A stretch of 64,000 nucleotides of DNA, from positions 9,330,001 through 9,394,000 of the forward strand of contig NZ_CP054916.1 in the NCBI RefSeq assembly GCF_013364155.1. Reading direction: 5' to 3'. The first letter of the stretch is position 1. Each line of letters opens with the position of its first letter. This document shows positions 44,467 through 55,100 of this stretch, one piece after another. The notes under the pieces are model-generated. The model made no database searches. It saw only the letters and a program-made list of their open reading frames with translations, and had not been told where the DNA came from. Origin of the DNA: Streptomyces sp. NA02950 (lineage in GTDB: Bacteria; Actinomycetota; Actinomycetes; Streptomycetales; Streptomycetaceae). A program made the position numbers and the translations under genes.

Positions 44467-45452
44467 CGCTGGTCGTGGTGACTGGTGCGGGCGGGTTCGT
44501 GGGAGGCCACCTGGTCCGGGCGGTGCGGGCACAGTACCCGCACGCGCAGGTGCGCGGTACGGACATCCACCACCCCGAGTACGGGCGCAGCGAAGCCGAC
44601 CAGTTCCTGGTGGCCGACCTCCGCGAGCGGGATCGCTGCGCCGAGGCGGTTGCCGGGGCGGACGTCGTCTTCGCCCTGGCGGCCAACATGGGCGGGATCG
44701 GGTGGACGCACGCCGCACCGGCCGAGATCCTGCACGACAACCTGCTGATCTCGGTCAACACCATGGACGCGTGCCGCGAGGAGGGCGTGCGCACGGTCGT
44801 CTACACCTCGTCGGCCTGCGTCTACCCCGGCTCCCTCCAGCGGGAGCCGGACAGCGCTCCGCTGCGCGAGACGCCGGTGCTCCCCGCCGAGCCCGACATG
44901 CAGTACGGCTGGGAGAAGCTCACCACCGAGATCCTCTGCGAGACCTATCGCGAGACATACGACATGGACATCAAGGTGGCCCGGCTGCACGCGATCTACG
45001 GGCCGCAGGGCAGCTACAGCGGGCTGCGCGCCAAATCCCTGTCGATGCTCTGCGGCAAGGTCGCCGCAGTGCCGGGGGACCGTGGCGAGATCGAGGTATG
45101 GGGCGACGGCACCCAGACCAGATCTTACTGCTACGTCGACGACTGTGTCACCGGCCTGCTCCGCCTGGCGGAGTCGCCGGTCGACCAGCCGGTGAACATC
45201 GGGTCCGAGGAGCGGGTCAGCATCAGTGAGCTGGTCGCCAGGATCGCGCACATCGCGGGAAAGGAGATCACCACGCGCTACCTGCCGGACAAGCCGGTCG
45301 GGCCGTTGGGCCGGGTGTCGGACAACGCACTGTGCCGCAGGTTGCTCGGTTGGCAGCCGGACACCTCACTCGACGACGGGCTCCGCCGCACCTACCGCTG
45401 GATCGAGGAGCAGGTTGCCGCGCACCGTTCCGGAGAGGTGGTCACACGGTGA
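44463..45452 (+). CDS. blmG: NDP-sugar epimerase BlmG homologue (GDP-mannose 3,5-epimerase-like)
   Basis: A 329-residue extended short-chain dehydrogenase. The NAD loop is GAGGFVGGH at the N-terminus, AANMGGIGW is typical of GDP-mannose 3,5-epimerases, SACVYP carries the catalytic Ser region, and YGWEK gives Tyr148/Lys152. The C-terminal part (PVNIGSEERVSISELV, SDNALCRRLLGW) is standard. C5 epimerisation of GDP-mannose gives GDP-L-gulose, the first sugar of the bleomycin disaccharide, so this role fits established knowledge of the family. ATGA overlap with blmV and GTGA overlap with blmF show tight coupling. Confidence 0.9.
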   Translation: MTLVVVTGAGGFVGGHLVRAVRAQYPHAQVRGTDIHHPEYGRSEADQFLVADLRERDRCAEAVAGADVVFALAANMGGIGWTHAAPAEILHDNLLISVNTMDACREEGVRTVVYTSSACVYPGSLQREPDSAPLRETPVLPAEPDMQYGWEKLTTEILCETYRETYDMDIKVARLHAIYGPQGSYSGLRAKSLSMLCGKVAAVPGDRGEIEVWGDGTQTRSYCYVDDCVTGLLRLAESPVDQPVNIGSEERVSISELVARIAHIAGKEITTRYLPDKPVGPLGRVSDNALCRRLLGWQPDTSLDDGLRRTYRWIEEQVAAHRSGEVVTR

Positions 45453-47194
45453 GCCCCGAGCACAACAAGGCGATCGCCGGCGCACGCGACCTGGGCAGGT
45501 TGCTGCTCGGCCACTCCCAGCGCTACCGCGACGCGAAGCTGCAGGACGTGGTCACTGCCGCGCTGCGCGACAGCGGAGCAGGCCGCAGCCGGGTCCTCAG
45601 CGTGCTGAACGGCAGCATCCGGGTACGACAGGAGCTGGCCTACGCACTACGGCTGGAACCGCGGCGGCTGTGGACCAAGCTCACCTTCGCCCGGCGCACC
45701 GCGGCCGTCCCATCCCGCACGCAGTCGCTGTCCTTGCTGTGCCCGACCAGGAATCGCGTGGCCAACCTGGCCGAGTTCCTGCGCAGCGTGCACCGGACGG
45801 CTGCCGCACCCGGCCGGATCGAGGTGCTGGCTTACGTCGACGAGGACGACCCGGCCCTGCCCGAGTACCGGGAGCTGTTCGCCCATGCACGGCTGCGCTT
45901 CGCCGGGCTGGCCCGGTGCGCCCTGCATGTCGGGCCGCCGATCGGTGTGGCCGCGGCGTGGAATCACCTCGCCGAGCAGGCCGAGGGCAATTTCCTGCTG
46001 ATGGCCAACGACGACCAGCTCTACGTGGACCACGGCTGGGACGTCGCCCTCGACCGGCGGGTGGCCGAGCTGACCGTGATGCACGAGGACGCCGTGCTCT
46101 GCCTGTACTTCGACGCCGCGCAGTACGCCGACGGCGGTCGGGACTTCCCGATCGTGAGCAGGTCCTGGTACGAGACCCTCGGCTACTTCGTGCCGACGAT
46201 CTTCCAGCAGTGGGAGGTCGAGCAGTGGGTCTTCGACCTCGCGGAGCGGCTGGGCAGGCTGTACGCGGTGTCCGGGGTGTTCGTCGAGCACCGGCACTAC
46301 CAGGACTACAAGGCCCCGTTCGACGAGACCTACCAGCGGCACCGCATGACCAGGAACAAGTCCTTCGCCGACCACGCGCTGTTCCTGCGCACCGAAGCCG
46401 AGCGGGTCGCCGAGACCGCCAAGCTCGCGGCCCGCGTGGCGCGAGGACATCAGGACGGCCCGGCGAACGGGCGCCGGGTGGGGCTGACCGAGGCCTTGAG
46501 CGAGCGGGTCCGTGAGCGTTACCGCGCACTCATCGACGAGCTGCATGCCGTCGCACAGCATGAGGCCGCGGCGCAGTGCGCCGACCTGGCGGTACGTCAG
46601 GGCCTGTGGGCCTCGTCGCTGCACCGCCCGGTCGAGTACGACCCGGAACTGCCGGTGGTGACGGAGCATGACGCGCAGGACCTGTGGTTCACCGCCCACC
46701 TGGCTGCCCGGCACCATGCGATCGCGGCCGAGCTGCGTGCGGAGTTCGGGGCGCGGAGCCCGGACCGGGAGGACGGGGGAGCCGAGCCGCTGCCCCTCTA
46801 CAGCGACGGTACGTGGACCGCCGCCGCGGCGGCACTGCCCGTCACCAGGGCGGCCCTGGACGACATCCCCGAAGCCCTGCTCTTCCCCGGCGCGGTGGTC
46901 GAGCTGTGGTCCCTGCGCTCGGCGACGCGCTCGGCGCCGACCTGCGGTCCGAGCAACGCCTTCCTGAGGGTCGAGTTCGGCGTCGTGGTCACGGCGGAGA
47001 GCGGTATCAGGGTCGCCGATCGCACCAGCTCCTGGCCGGAGGGCGGTTGCCTGGCCTTCGACGACGGGCTGGAGCGGGAGCGCTGGAACCGGGGTGGCAG
47101 CCCGAACTTCGTGCTGGGCTTCCGGGTGCCACGCACCGAGGAGCTCACGTCGGGTCGACCGGTTCCGCAGCGCGCGGTCCAGGCGAGGCGGTGA
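45449..47194 (+). CDS. blmF: BlmF homologue: glycosyltransferase with degenerate hydroxylase-like C-terminus
   Basis: 581 residues, GTG start overlapping the blmG stop. Residues about 1-85 are helical. Residues about 90-330 form a GT-A-like domain: SLLCPTRNRVANLAEFL, EVLAYVDEDD and LMANDDQLYVDHGWD (acidic metal site). The C-terminal part, about 400-575, aligns by pattern with aspartyl/asparaginyl beta-hydroxylases (GPSNAFLRVEFGVVV, WPEGGCLAFDDGLERERWN). The two iron-binding His of that family (usually in PHxGPTN and FEHExWN) are Thr and Arg here, so it probably does not hydroxylate. BlmF is one of two sugar transferases thought to build the L-gulose/carbamoyl-mannose moiety. Confidence 0.82.
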   Translation: MSPEHNKAIAGARDLGRLLLGHSQRYRDAKLQDVVTAALRDSGAGRSRVLSVLNGSIRVRQELAYALRLEPRRLWTKLTFARRTAAVPSRTQSLSLLCPTRNRVANLAEFLRSVHRTAAAPGRIEVLAYVDEDDPALPEYRELFAHARLRFAGLARCALHVGPPIGVAAAWNHLAEQAEGNFLLMANDDQLYVDHGWDVALDRRVAELTVMHEDAVLCLYFDAAQYADGGRDFPIVSRSWYETLGYFVPTIFQQWEVEQWVFDLAERLGRLYAVSGVFVEHRHYQDYKAPFDETYQRHRMTRNKSFADHALFLRTEAERVAETAKLAARVARGHQDGPANGRRVGLTEALSERVRERYRALIDELHAVAQHEAAAQCADLAVRQGLWASSLHRPVEYDPELPVVTEHDAQDLWFTAHLAARHHAIAAELRAEFGARSPDREDGGAEPLPLYSDGTWTAAAAALPVTRAALDDIPEALLFPGAVVELWSLRSATRSAPTCGPSNAFLRVEFGVVVTAESGIRVADRTSSWPEGGCLAFDDGLERERWNRGGSPNFVLGFRVPRTEELTSGRPVPQRAVQARR

Positions 47195-47199
47195 CCGGC

Positions 47200-49113
47200 A
47201 TGTGCGGAATCATCGCTGTCTTCGGCGGCGGGTTCTCGTCGTCGGACGTGGCCGCGGCCGTGGAGATCCTGCGGCCCAGGGGTCCGGACGGGACCGGGAT
47301 CTGGACCGCTGCGTCCGGCCGGGCAGTACTCGGGCACACCCGGCTCGCCGTGGTCGACCCTGCCGGCAGCGCTCAACCGCTCCGGGATGAACTCGGCGAG
47401 ACCGCGGTTGTCGTCAACGGGGAGTTCTACGACTACCAGCGGATCCGCCACGATCTGGCGCGCACCGGGCACGCCTGCCGCACCGGCGGGGACAGTGAAC
47501 TCGCTCTGCGGCTCTACCGCAGGGACGGGCACCAGGCGTTGAGCGAGCTGCGCGGCGAATTCGCCTTCGCGTTGTGGGACGAGCGCCGGGGCGAGGTGTT
47601 CGCCGCGCGGGACCGGTTCGGCATCAAGCCGCTCTACTACGCCGAACGGGATGGCCGGCTGTACCTGTCGTCGGAGATCAAGGCGCTGCTGGCCTGCGGC
47701 GTGCCGGCGAGGTGGGACCTGGCTGCCTACGCCGCACACCTGCAGCTGGCGCTGCCACCGGACCGGACGCTGTTCGCCGGGGTGCGCCAGCTGCCGCCAG
47801 GGTGCTACCTCGTGGCAGGCGAGCGCGGCGTCACGGTTCGCCGGTACTGGGACCTGGACTACCCGACCGCGGAGGAACTGGCCGAGGCCGAGCATCGGGC
47901 GCCGGACGCGCTCGACGAGCACCTGGCGGACGTGCGCTCGGCCCTGGACGAAGCAGTGCGGCTGCGCACGGTCGCCGACGTGCCCCTGGCCTGCCATCTC
48001 AGCGGGGGCGTCGACTCGTCGGCGGTGACCGCGCTCGCTGCGCGGCACGCCCCGGTCAGCAGTTTCACCGTCCAGTTCCCGGACGTCGCCCTGGACGAGA
48101 GCCCGGTCGCGGTGCGCACCGCCGCCCGGCTCGGTCTGCCCCACCACCGGGTCGGTGTCGCGCCCGCGGATGTCGCCGAGCACCTGGCGGCCACGCTGCG
48201 GGCGGGGGAGATGGTGCAGGAGAACTCGCACGGGGTGGCGAGGTTCCTGCACAGCGCCGCCATTCGCGCCGGCGGGTTCAAGGTCGCCTTGGCGGGCGAA
48301 GGGGGCGACGAGCTGTTCGCGGGATACCCACAGTCCCAGCGGGACCTCGCGCTCAGCCGGGACCCGGCCGCCCTGAACCGGGCCAGAGCGGGCTATCGCA
48401 AGCTGTCCGAATTCGGTGCACCGCGGCACCTGCGCAGTACCCTGGACCGTCTCGGATTCCTCCCGAACTGGCTCACCGAGCGGCACCTGACGGTCGTGGG
48501 TCCGTCCCGGGCCCTGCTCCGCCGCGAGTTCGCCGACCTGCTGGCCGAGACGGACGCCTGCGCTCCGCTCCTGGACCAGTCCCGCTCCCAGCTCGACGGC
48601 CGGTCGCCGCTGCACCAGTCCTCGTACCTGTTCGCGAAGGGCTGGCTGGCCAACTACATCCTGGCGGCCGAGCGGCTCGACGCCACACACGCGGTCGAGG
48701 TGCGACTGCCGTTCCTCGACCATCACCTGTTCGCCGCCGCCCGGACCGCCGCCCTGTCCTGGTACGCACCTGGGGGCCGCGCCAAGCACGTGCTCCGCGA
48801 GGCCGTACGCGGAGAGCTGTCCGACGAGGTCTACTCAGGTGGAAAACGCGGCTTCTTCGCCCCGCCCGCGGTCGCCGACAGCGGACTGCTCGAACTCCTG
48901 CGCGACCTCACCTCCGACTCGGCGATGCGCGACAACCCCTGCTACGACCCGATTGCGGTGCGGAGGTTGCTCGAAGAGATGCGCGACCGGCCCGCCGACC
49001 GACAGGCGGGCAACGACCGCCTGCTGCATCTGGTGGCGGGGACCAGCCTGCTGACCACCGAGTTCGGCATGACCGCCGGCGCTGGACAGACCGTGGGAGG
49101 CAGCCGTGACTGA
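47200..49113 (+). CDS. Glutamine-dependent asparagine synthetase-family amidotransferase
   Basis: 637 residues. I chose ATG 47200 because it gives MCGI, with the catalytic Cys at position 2 of the Ntn glutaminase domain; a GTG at 47191 would bury it. Glutaminase about 2-210 (NGEFYDY, GGDSELALRLY, FGIKPLYY). Synthetase about 240-600 with the PP-loop HLSGGVDSSAV, the GEGGDELFAGYP motif, and RLPFLDHHLF. It converts a carboxylate to an amide via an acyl adenylate. Embedded among the NRPS genes it may supply Asn or form the beta-aminoalaninamide/pyrimidine amide groups of bleomycin, as suggested for the homologue in the blm locus. The choice between these is inference. Confidence 0.9.
   Translation: MCGIIAVFGGGFSSSDVAAAVEILRPRGPDGTGIWTAASGRAVLGHTRLAVVDPAGSAQPLRDELGETAVVVNGEFYDYQRIRHDLARTGHACRTGGDSELALRLYRRDGHQALSELRGEFAFALWDERRGEVFAARDRFGIKPLYYAERDGRLYLSSEIKALLACGVPARWDLAAYAAHLQLALPPDRTLFAGVRQLPPGCYLVAGERGVTVRRYWDLDYPTAEELAEAEHRAPDALDEHLADVRSALDEAVRLRTVADVPLACHLSGGVDSSAVTALAARHAPVSSFTVQFPDVALDESPVAVRTAARLGLPHHRVGVAPADVAEHLAATLRAGEMVQENSHGVARFLHSAAIRAGGFKVALAGEGGDELFAGYPQSQRDLALSRDPAALNRARAGYRKLSEFGAPRHLRSTLDRLGFLPNWLTERHLTVVGPSRALLRREFADLLAETDACAPLLDQSRSQLDGRSPLHQSSYLFAKGWLANYILAAERLDATHAVEVRLPFLDHHLFAAARTAALSWYAPGGRAKHVLREAVRGELSDEVYSGGKRGFFAPPAVADSGLLELLRDLTSDSAMRDNPCYDPIAVRRLLEEMRDRPADRQAGNDRLLHLVAGTSLLTTEFGMTAGAGQTVGGSRD
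49095..49100 (+). promoter_or_regulatory. Ribosome binding site of blmIV homologue
   Basis: GGGAGG lies 5 bases before GTG 49106, inside the end of the asparagine synthetase gene, and fixes the start of the longest downstream NRPS. Confidence 0.65.
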
Positions 49114-52100
49114 GCCGGGCCGGGCAGAGGTGCTTGCCGGCGACTCGGACGCCGAGGCAGCCGAGTTGCAGCGGCGGATCGCCGCGCTGCCGCCAGATCG
49201 CCGAGCGCTGTTCGACGAGGCGTTCCGCGCGGGACTGGCCGCGAACGGCTCGCCCGGTCCCGCGGCCGCAGGTGTGAGCCCGGCGCGGCCGTCATTCGGC
49301 CAGGAGCGGATGTGGGTGCTCAGCCAGCTGACACCGACCGCGTACAACTACGCCACCGCGGTGCGGCTGCGTGGTCCGCTCAACCTGGTCGCGCTGCGCG
49401 CCGCGGTCGATGCCGTGGCATGCCGCCAGGAGTCGTTGCGCACCAGCCTGATCCACACCGACGACGGCACGCTGGCGTGCTCGGTCGCCGCGCGGGTGGC
49501 GGTGCCCTTCCGGATCGTGGACCTCGGTCGGGCCGGGGAGCCCGAGCTCCTCGAACGGCTCGTGGCGGCCGAGACGAGACGTCCTTTCGACCTCCGGCAC
49601 GGCCCGCTGCTGCGGCCCGTGGTGTTCCAGCTCGGTCCCGCCGACCACGTGGTGCTCCTGGTCATGCACCACGTGATCACCGACGGCTGGTCCAACGGCG
49701 TGCTGGCGCAGGACCTGTCGGAGAGCTATCGGGACCTGGTCGCCGGGCGGCCGGTGCGACTGCCCGCCCCCGACTTCGGCTACCGCGACTTCGCCGCCTG
49801 GCAGCGGGGTCGGACCGACGGCCCGGAGTCGCTGGAGCTGACCGCCTTCTGGCGGCACCGGCTCGCCGACCTGCCGCGCACCGAGCTGCCGCTGGATTAC
49901 CCACGGCCGGCCACCGAGCGGGGTGCAGGAGCCAACCACAGCCTGATGCTCGGACCCGACCTCGCCGCTGGCCTCGAGCAGCTGTGCCGGGAGAGCGGCG
50001 GATCGCTGTTCATGCTCGTCCTCGCCGCGCTGGCGGTGGTGCTGCGCGCGACGACCGGGCAGACCGACCTCACGGTCGGGACGCTGGTGTCGGGGCGCAC
50101 CCGGCCGGAGTTCGAACGCCTGATCGGCTACTTCGTCAATGTCGTGCTGCTGCGTCTGACGGTCGTGGACGACCAGAGCTTCCGGGAGACCTGGGCGGGC
50201 GTACGCGAGGCCGTGCGGAACAGCCTGGCCCATCAGGAACTGCCCTACGAACGGCTCCTGGAGCTGCACCGCGAGACCGGCGCGGGCGGGAGCCCGGTCC
50301 GCGTGCTCTGCGTGGCCCAACAGGCGCAGCCGTCGCTCGACCTGCCGGAGCTGGACTCCGAGCAGCTCGACATCGAGCTGGGTGCCGCGCAGTTCGACCT
50401 GTTGGTGGAGGTCAGCAAGGGGGCATCCGGGATCAGGATCTCCTGCCAGTACGACGTCGACCTGTTCGCCGAGCCTACGATCGGGCAGCTCGCCGAACAC
50501 CTGCGTACCGTGCTCGCGGGCGCTGTGCGGGACGCGGGCCGGACAGGTGCCGAACTGCTGGCCGAACCGCAGGGGCGCACCGGGCATGCGCCGGCGTCCC
50601 TGGGGGCGGAGAGTGTTGCCACCCTGTTCGAACAGCAGGTGGACCAGGCCCCGGATGCGATCGCGTTGTACGACGGCCTGCACACGGTCACCTACCGCGC
50701 ACTGGACCGGCGCGCGAACCAGCTCGCGGATATGCTCGCCGCGCACGGGGTGGTGCCGGGTGACCGCGTGGCCTGCTGCCTGCCTCGTTCGGCGCACGCG
50801 GTGCTCGCACTGCTCGCGGTGCTCAAGATCGGGGCCGCCTACGTGGCGGTCGCCCCGGACCAGCCCGCGGAGCGGATCAGCAGCATCCTCGGCGACGCCC
50901 GACCGATGTGCGTGCTCACCAGTACCGAGTTCGAACACCGCTGTGCCGCCGTGGACGGTCCACAGATCCTGGTGGACGCGCTGGGTGCGGAACTCACGGG
51001 ACGGCCCGCCCACAGGCGCTGGCGGCCCGTGCATCGTGACGCGGTTGCCTACCTGGTCTACACCTCCGGGTCGACCGGCGTGCCGAAAGGCGTGCTCGGC
51101 ACGCACCGCGGCGTGATCAACCGGGTTCGGTGGATGCAGCGCGCTTACCCGGCCGGCGACGCCGAGGTCTGGGCGGCCCGGGCGTCGCCCGGCTTCGTCG
51201 ACGCGGTGTGGGAGACCTTCGGCCCCCTGTTGTCCGGCGTGCCTCTGGTGGTGGTCGGCCCCCAGGACACCGCGGACCCGGCCCGACTGGTCGAGGTGCT
51301 CGCGTCAGGGCGGGTGACCCGGCTGGTGGCCGTCCCGTCGTTGCTGCGCATCCTGCTCGACGACCGCCCGAACCTGGAGTATGACCTACCGCACCTGCAC
51401 ACCTGGGTCAGCAGCGGAGAAGCCCTCAGTGCCGGACTGGCCGAGCGGTTCCACCGGCGGCTGCCGGGGCGGCGGCTGCTCAATCTCTACGGCAGCGCCG
51501 AGGTGGCCGCCGACGCGACCGCGTTCGAGGTGGTAGCCGGTGCGAACCGGACCACGGTCCCGATCGGCACCGCCCTCGACGGGGTGCGCACCGAGGTGCT
51601 GACCCCGTCGGGTGTGCCGGCTCCCGTGCTGGGCGTCGGCGAGCTGCACATCGGGGGCGCCGGTCTCGCCCTCGGCTACCATCATCGCCCGGCGGAGACC
51701 GCCGCCCGCTTCCTGCCGGCGCCCGGGGAGCGCGGCCGGCGCCGGTTCCGCACCGGCGACGAGGTCCGCCGCCGGGCGGACGGCACCCTGGACCATCTCG
51801 GCCGGCTGGATGCCCAGGTGCAGATCCGGGGGCACCGGGTCGAGCCCGGTGAGGTGGAGCGTGCCCTGCGACAGCACCCCAGGGTCCGGGAGGCCGCCGT
51901 CACCGCCCAGATGGACGCGGTCGGCGACCGGTCACTCGTCGCGTACGTGGTGCCGGCGGACGGCACCGGCACCGAGCTGCCTGGTGACCTGACCGTCTTT
52001 CTGCGACAGCGGCTTCCGGCGTACGCCGTGCCGGCCGCGACGGTCCCGCTGCCCGAGCTGCCGTTGAACGCGAGCGGCAAAGTTGACCGCCTGCACCTGC

Positions 52101-55100
52101 CCCGTCCCGGCCGGGTGCCGGGAAGGCCGGCCCCGGCAAGCGTGGGTACACCGACGCAGGCCGTCGTGCTCGACGTCTTCGAGGAGGTCCTACCCGTCGC
52201 CACCCGACCGGACGTCGCCGACGACTTCTTCCTGCTGGGCGGGCATTCGCTGCTCGCCGCCCACGTGGCTGCCGTGTTACGTGCGCGACTGGGCGTCGAG
52301 GTCGGGCTGGGCGACCTCCTCGCGGCTCCCACGGCCGCCGCCCTGGCCGCACGTCTGGAGCGCGGCGCGGCGCCTTTGACTGCGGCGCGCACCGCGCCCG
52401 GTTCGGCGGCGCAGGTGGTGCCCGATCCGGCGGCGTTGCACGCGCCCTTCCCACTCACCGAGATCCAGCGGGCCTACCTGGTCGGCCGCGACGCCGAGTT
52501 CGATCTCGGCAAGGTCGCCACCCACGCCTACCTGGAGCTGAGCGCGGCCGGTCTCGACGTCGAGCGGTTCGAGAACGCGCTGAACGAGGTGGTCGGACGG
52601 CACCCGATGCTGCGGGCCGTGATGTCCGACGACGGCACGCAGCGAGTGCTGGGGTCGGTGCCGCGATACCGGGTCGCCTACCAGGACCTGCGGCAGGACA
52701 GCAGCTCCAAGCGGCACGAGCGACTGCTTCGCTGGCGCGAGGAGCTGTCCCACCAGGTGCTGCCCGCGGACCGGTGGCCGTTGTTCGACATTCGGGTCTC
52801 CCAGCTGTCCGACCGGGACGCGGTGGTGCACGTCAGCATCGACGCCCTGATCTGCGACGCCTACAGCTTCGGCCTGGTGATGACCGAACTCGCGGATCGC
52901 TACACGGGACGTGGCGACGGGTATCCGCCGCTGAACCTCACCTTCCGGGACTACGTACTGGCCGAACAGCGTCGCCGCCTGGAGCCGTCCTACGAGCAGG
53001 CCCAGGCGTACTGGCAGAACCGGCTCGCGGACCTGCCGGCCGGCCCGGAGCTGCCGATGGAAACCACGCCGGAGGACATCGACCGGCCTCGGTTCGTGCG
53101 TCGTTCCGGGCGGCTGGAACCGGACGACTGGTCGATGCTGAAAGCTATGGCCGCCGAACACGGTCTGACCGCGTCCGCCCTCCTGCTGAACGCCTTCGTC
53201 GAGATCGTGACCCGGTGGAGCAGGCAAGCGCACTACAGCCTGATGCTCACGGTGTTCCAGCGCGAACCGCTGCACCCCGACGTCGGCAGCCTGGTCGGTG
53301 ACTTCACCTCGCTGTCCGTGCTCGAGGTCGACCGCCGCGCCGGGACGACCACCGGGACGACCTTCGCCGACCACGCCCGCGCGCTGCAGCAGCGGCTGTG
53401 GGAGGACTTGGACCACGCCCAGGCCAGTGGGGTCGAGGTGATGCGGCAGTGGACCCGGTTGCGTGGCTTACCCCCGCGCCTGCTGACGCCGGTGGTGTTC
53501 ACCTCGAACCTGCCGGTGGCCGACGCGGTCGGCGGCGAAGCCGCGAGTTCCCCCTTCGGCCGGGTCGGCTTCGGGGTCACCCAGACACCTCAGGTGCACC
53601 TGGACCACCAGGTCAGCGAGCAGGACGGGGCGCTGGTCTTCAACTGGGACGCAGTGGACGAGCTGTTCAGCCCCGGCGTGGTCGACGGCATGTTCGAGGC
53701 GTATCAGCGGCTGCTCGGCGAGCTGGTCGTGGACGAGTCCGGGTGGACGAACCCCCTGGGAACCACGCTCCCGGAGCCGCAGGCGGCCGTGCGGGCGGCC
53801 GTCACCGTCGAGTCCGAGGCCGCTCGGGCCCGCTGCCTGCACGACGCCGTGTTTGCGATGGCCGAGCGGAAGCCGGACCAGGTGGCGGTGATCGACGGTC
53901 GGACTCGGATGACCTACCGCGAACTGGCCCTGCGGTCGCACCAGGTCGCGCACACGCTGCTCGGCGGGGGCGGCCCGCGGGACACCCTGGTCGGGATCGC
54001 TGTCCGCAAGGGCTGGCAGCAAGTGGTCGCCGCGCTCGGTGTGCTGGATGCCGGGATGGCGTTCCTGCCGCTGGACGTCGACCTGCCGCAGTCGCGACTG
54101 CGGCACCTGATGGAACGCGGCGAGCTGCGGACCGTGCTCACCGGGGGCGAACCGGCGGAGCAGCTGCCGCGACCGGCGGGGGTGCGCGTGGTGGACCTGG
54201 ACAGCCCGGCGGACCTCGATCCGGGCACTGCACCGCCGGCGGTGCCCGTCGATCCCACCGACCTGGCCTACGTCGTGTTCACCTCCGGCTCCACCGGAAC
54301 GCCCAAGGGCGTCATGATCGACCATCGCAGCGCGGCCAACACCATCGACGCGGTCAACCAGCGGTTCGGGATCGGTCCGCACGACCGGGTGCTGGCCGTG
54401 TCCTCGCTCAGCTTCGACCTCGCCGTCTACGACCTGTTCGGACCGCTGGCGGTCGGGGGCACGGTGGTGCTGCCGGAACACGGGAAGCGGCGCGACCCGG
54501 CGCACTGGGCCGACCTGGTCCGGCAGGAGCGGATCACCGTCTGGAACTCGGTGCCCGCGCTCGCGGGCGTGCTCGCCGACTACGTCGAGCCGCTGGCACC
54601 GGACGCCCTCGCCTCGCTCCGGCTGGTGATGCTCAGCGGTGACTGGATCCCCATAGCCCTGCCCGACAGGATCCGCGCGCTCGCCGAGAGCGCGACGGTG
54701 CTGAGCCTCGGCGGCGCGACGGAGGGATCCATCTGGTCGGTCTGGTACCCGGTCGGCGTGGTGGAACGGGACTGGCCCAGCATCCCCTACGGCGTCGCCA
54801 TGCCCGGCCAGTCCGCGCGCGTGCTCGACGAGCACCTGCAGCCGCGCCCGGACTGGGTGGCCGGCGAGCTTTACCTCGGCGGCCACGGCGTGGCCCTGGG
54901 ATACTGGCGCGACCAGGATCAGACCGCGTTCCGGTTCCCGCTCGACCCCGAGACCGGCAGGCGGCTCTACCGGACCGGCGATCTGGCCCGGCATCTGCCG
55001 GACGGCAACCTGGAGTTCCTCGGCCGCGAGGACGGCCAGGTGAAAGTCAGCGGCTACCGCATCGAACTGGGCGAGGTCGAGGCGGCGGTGCAGCGGCTCC

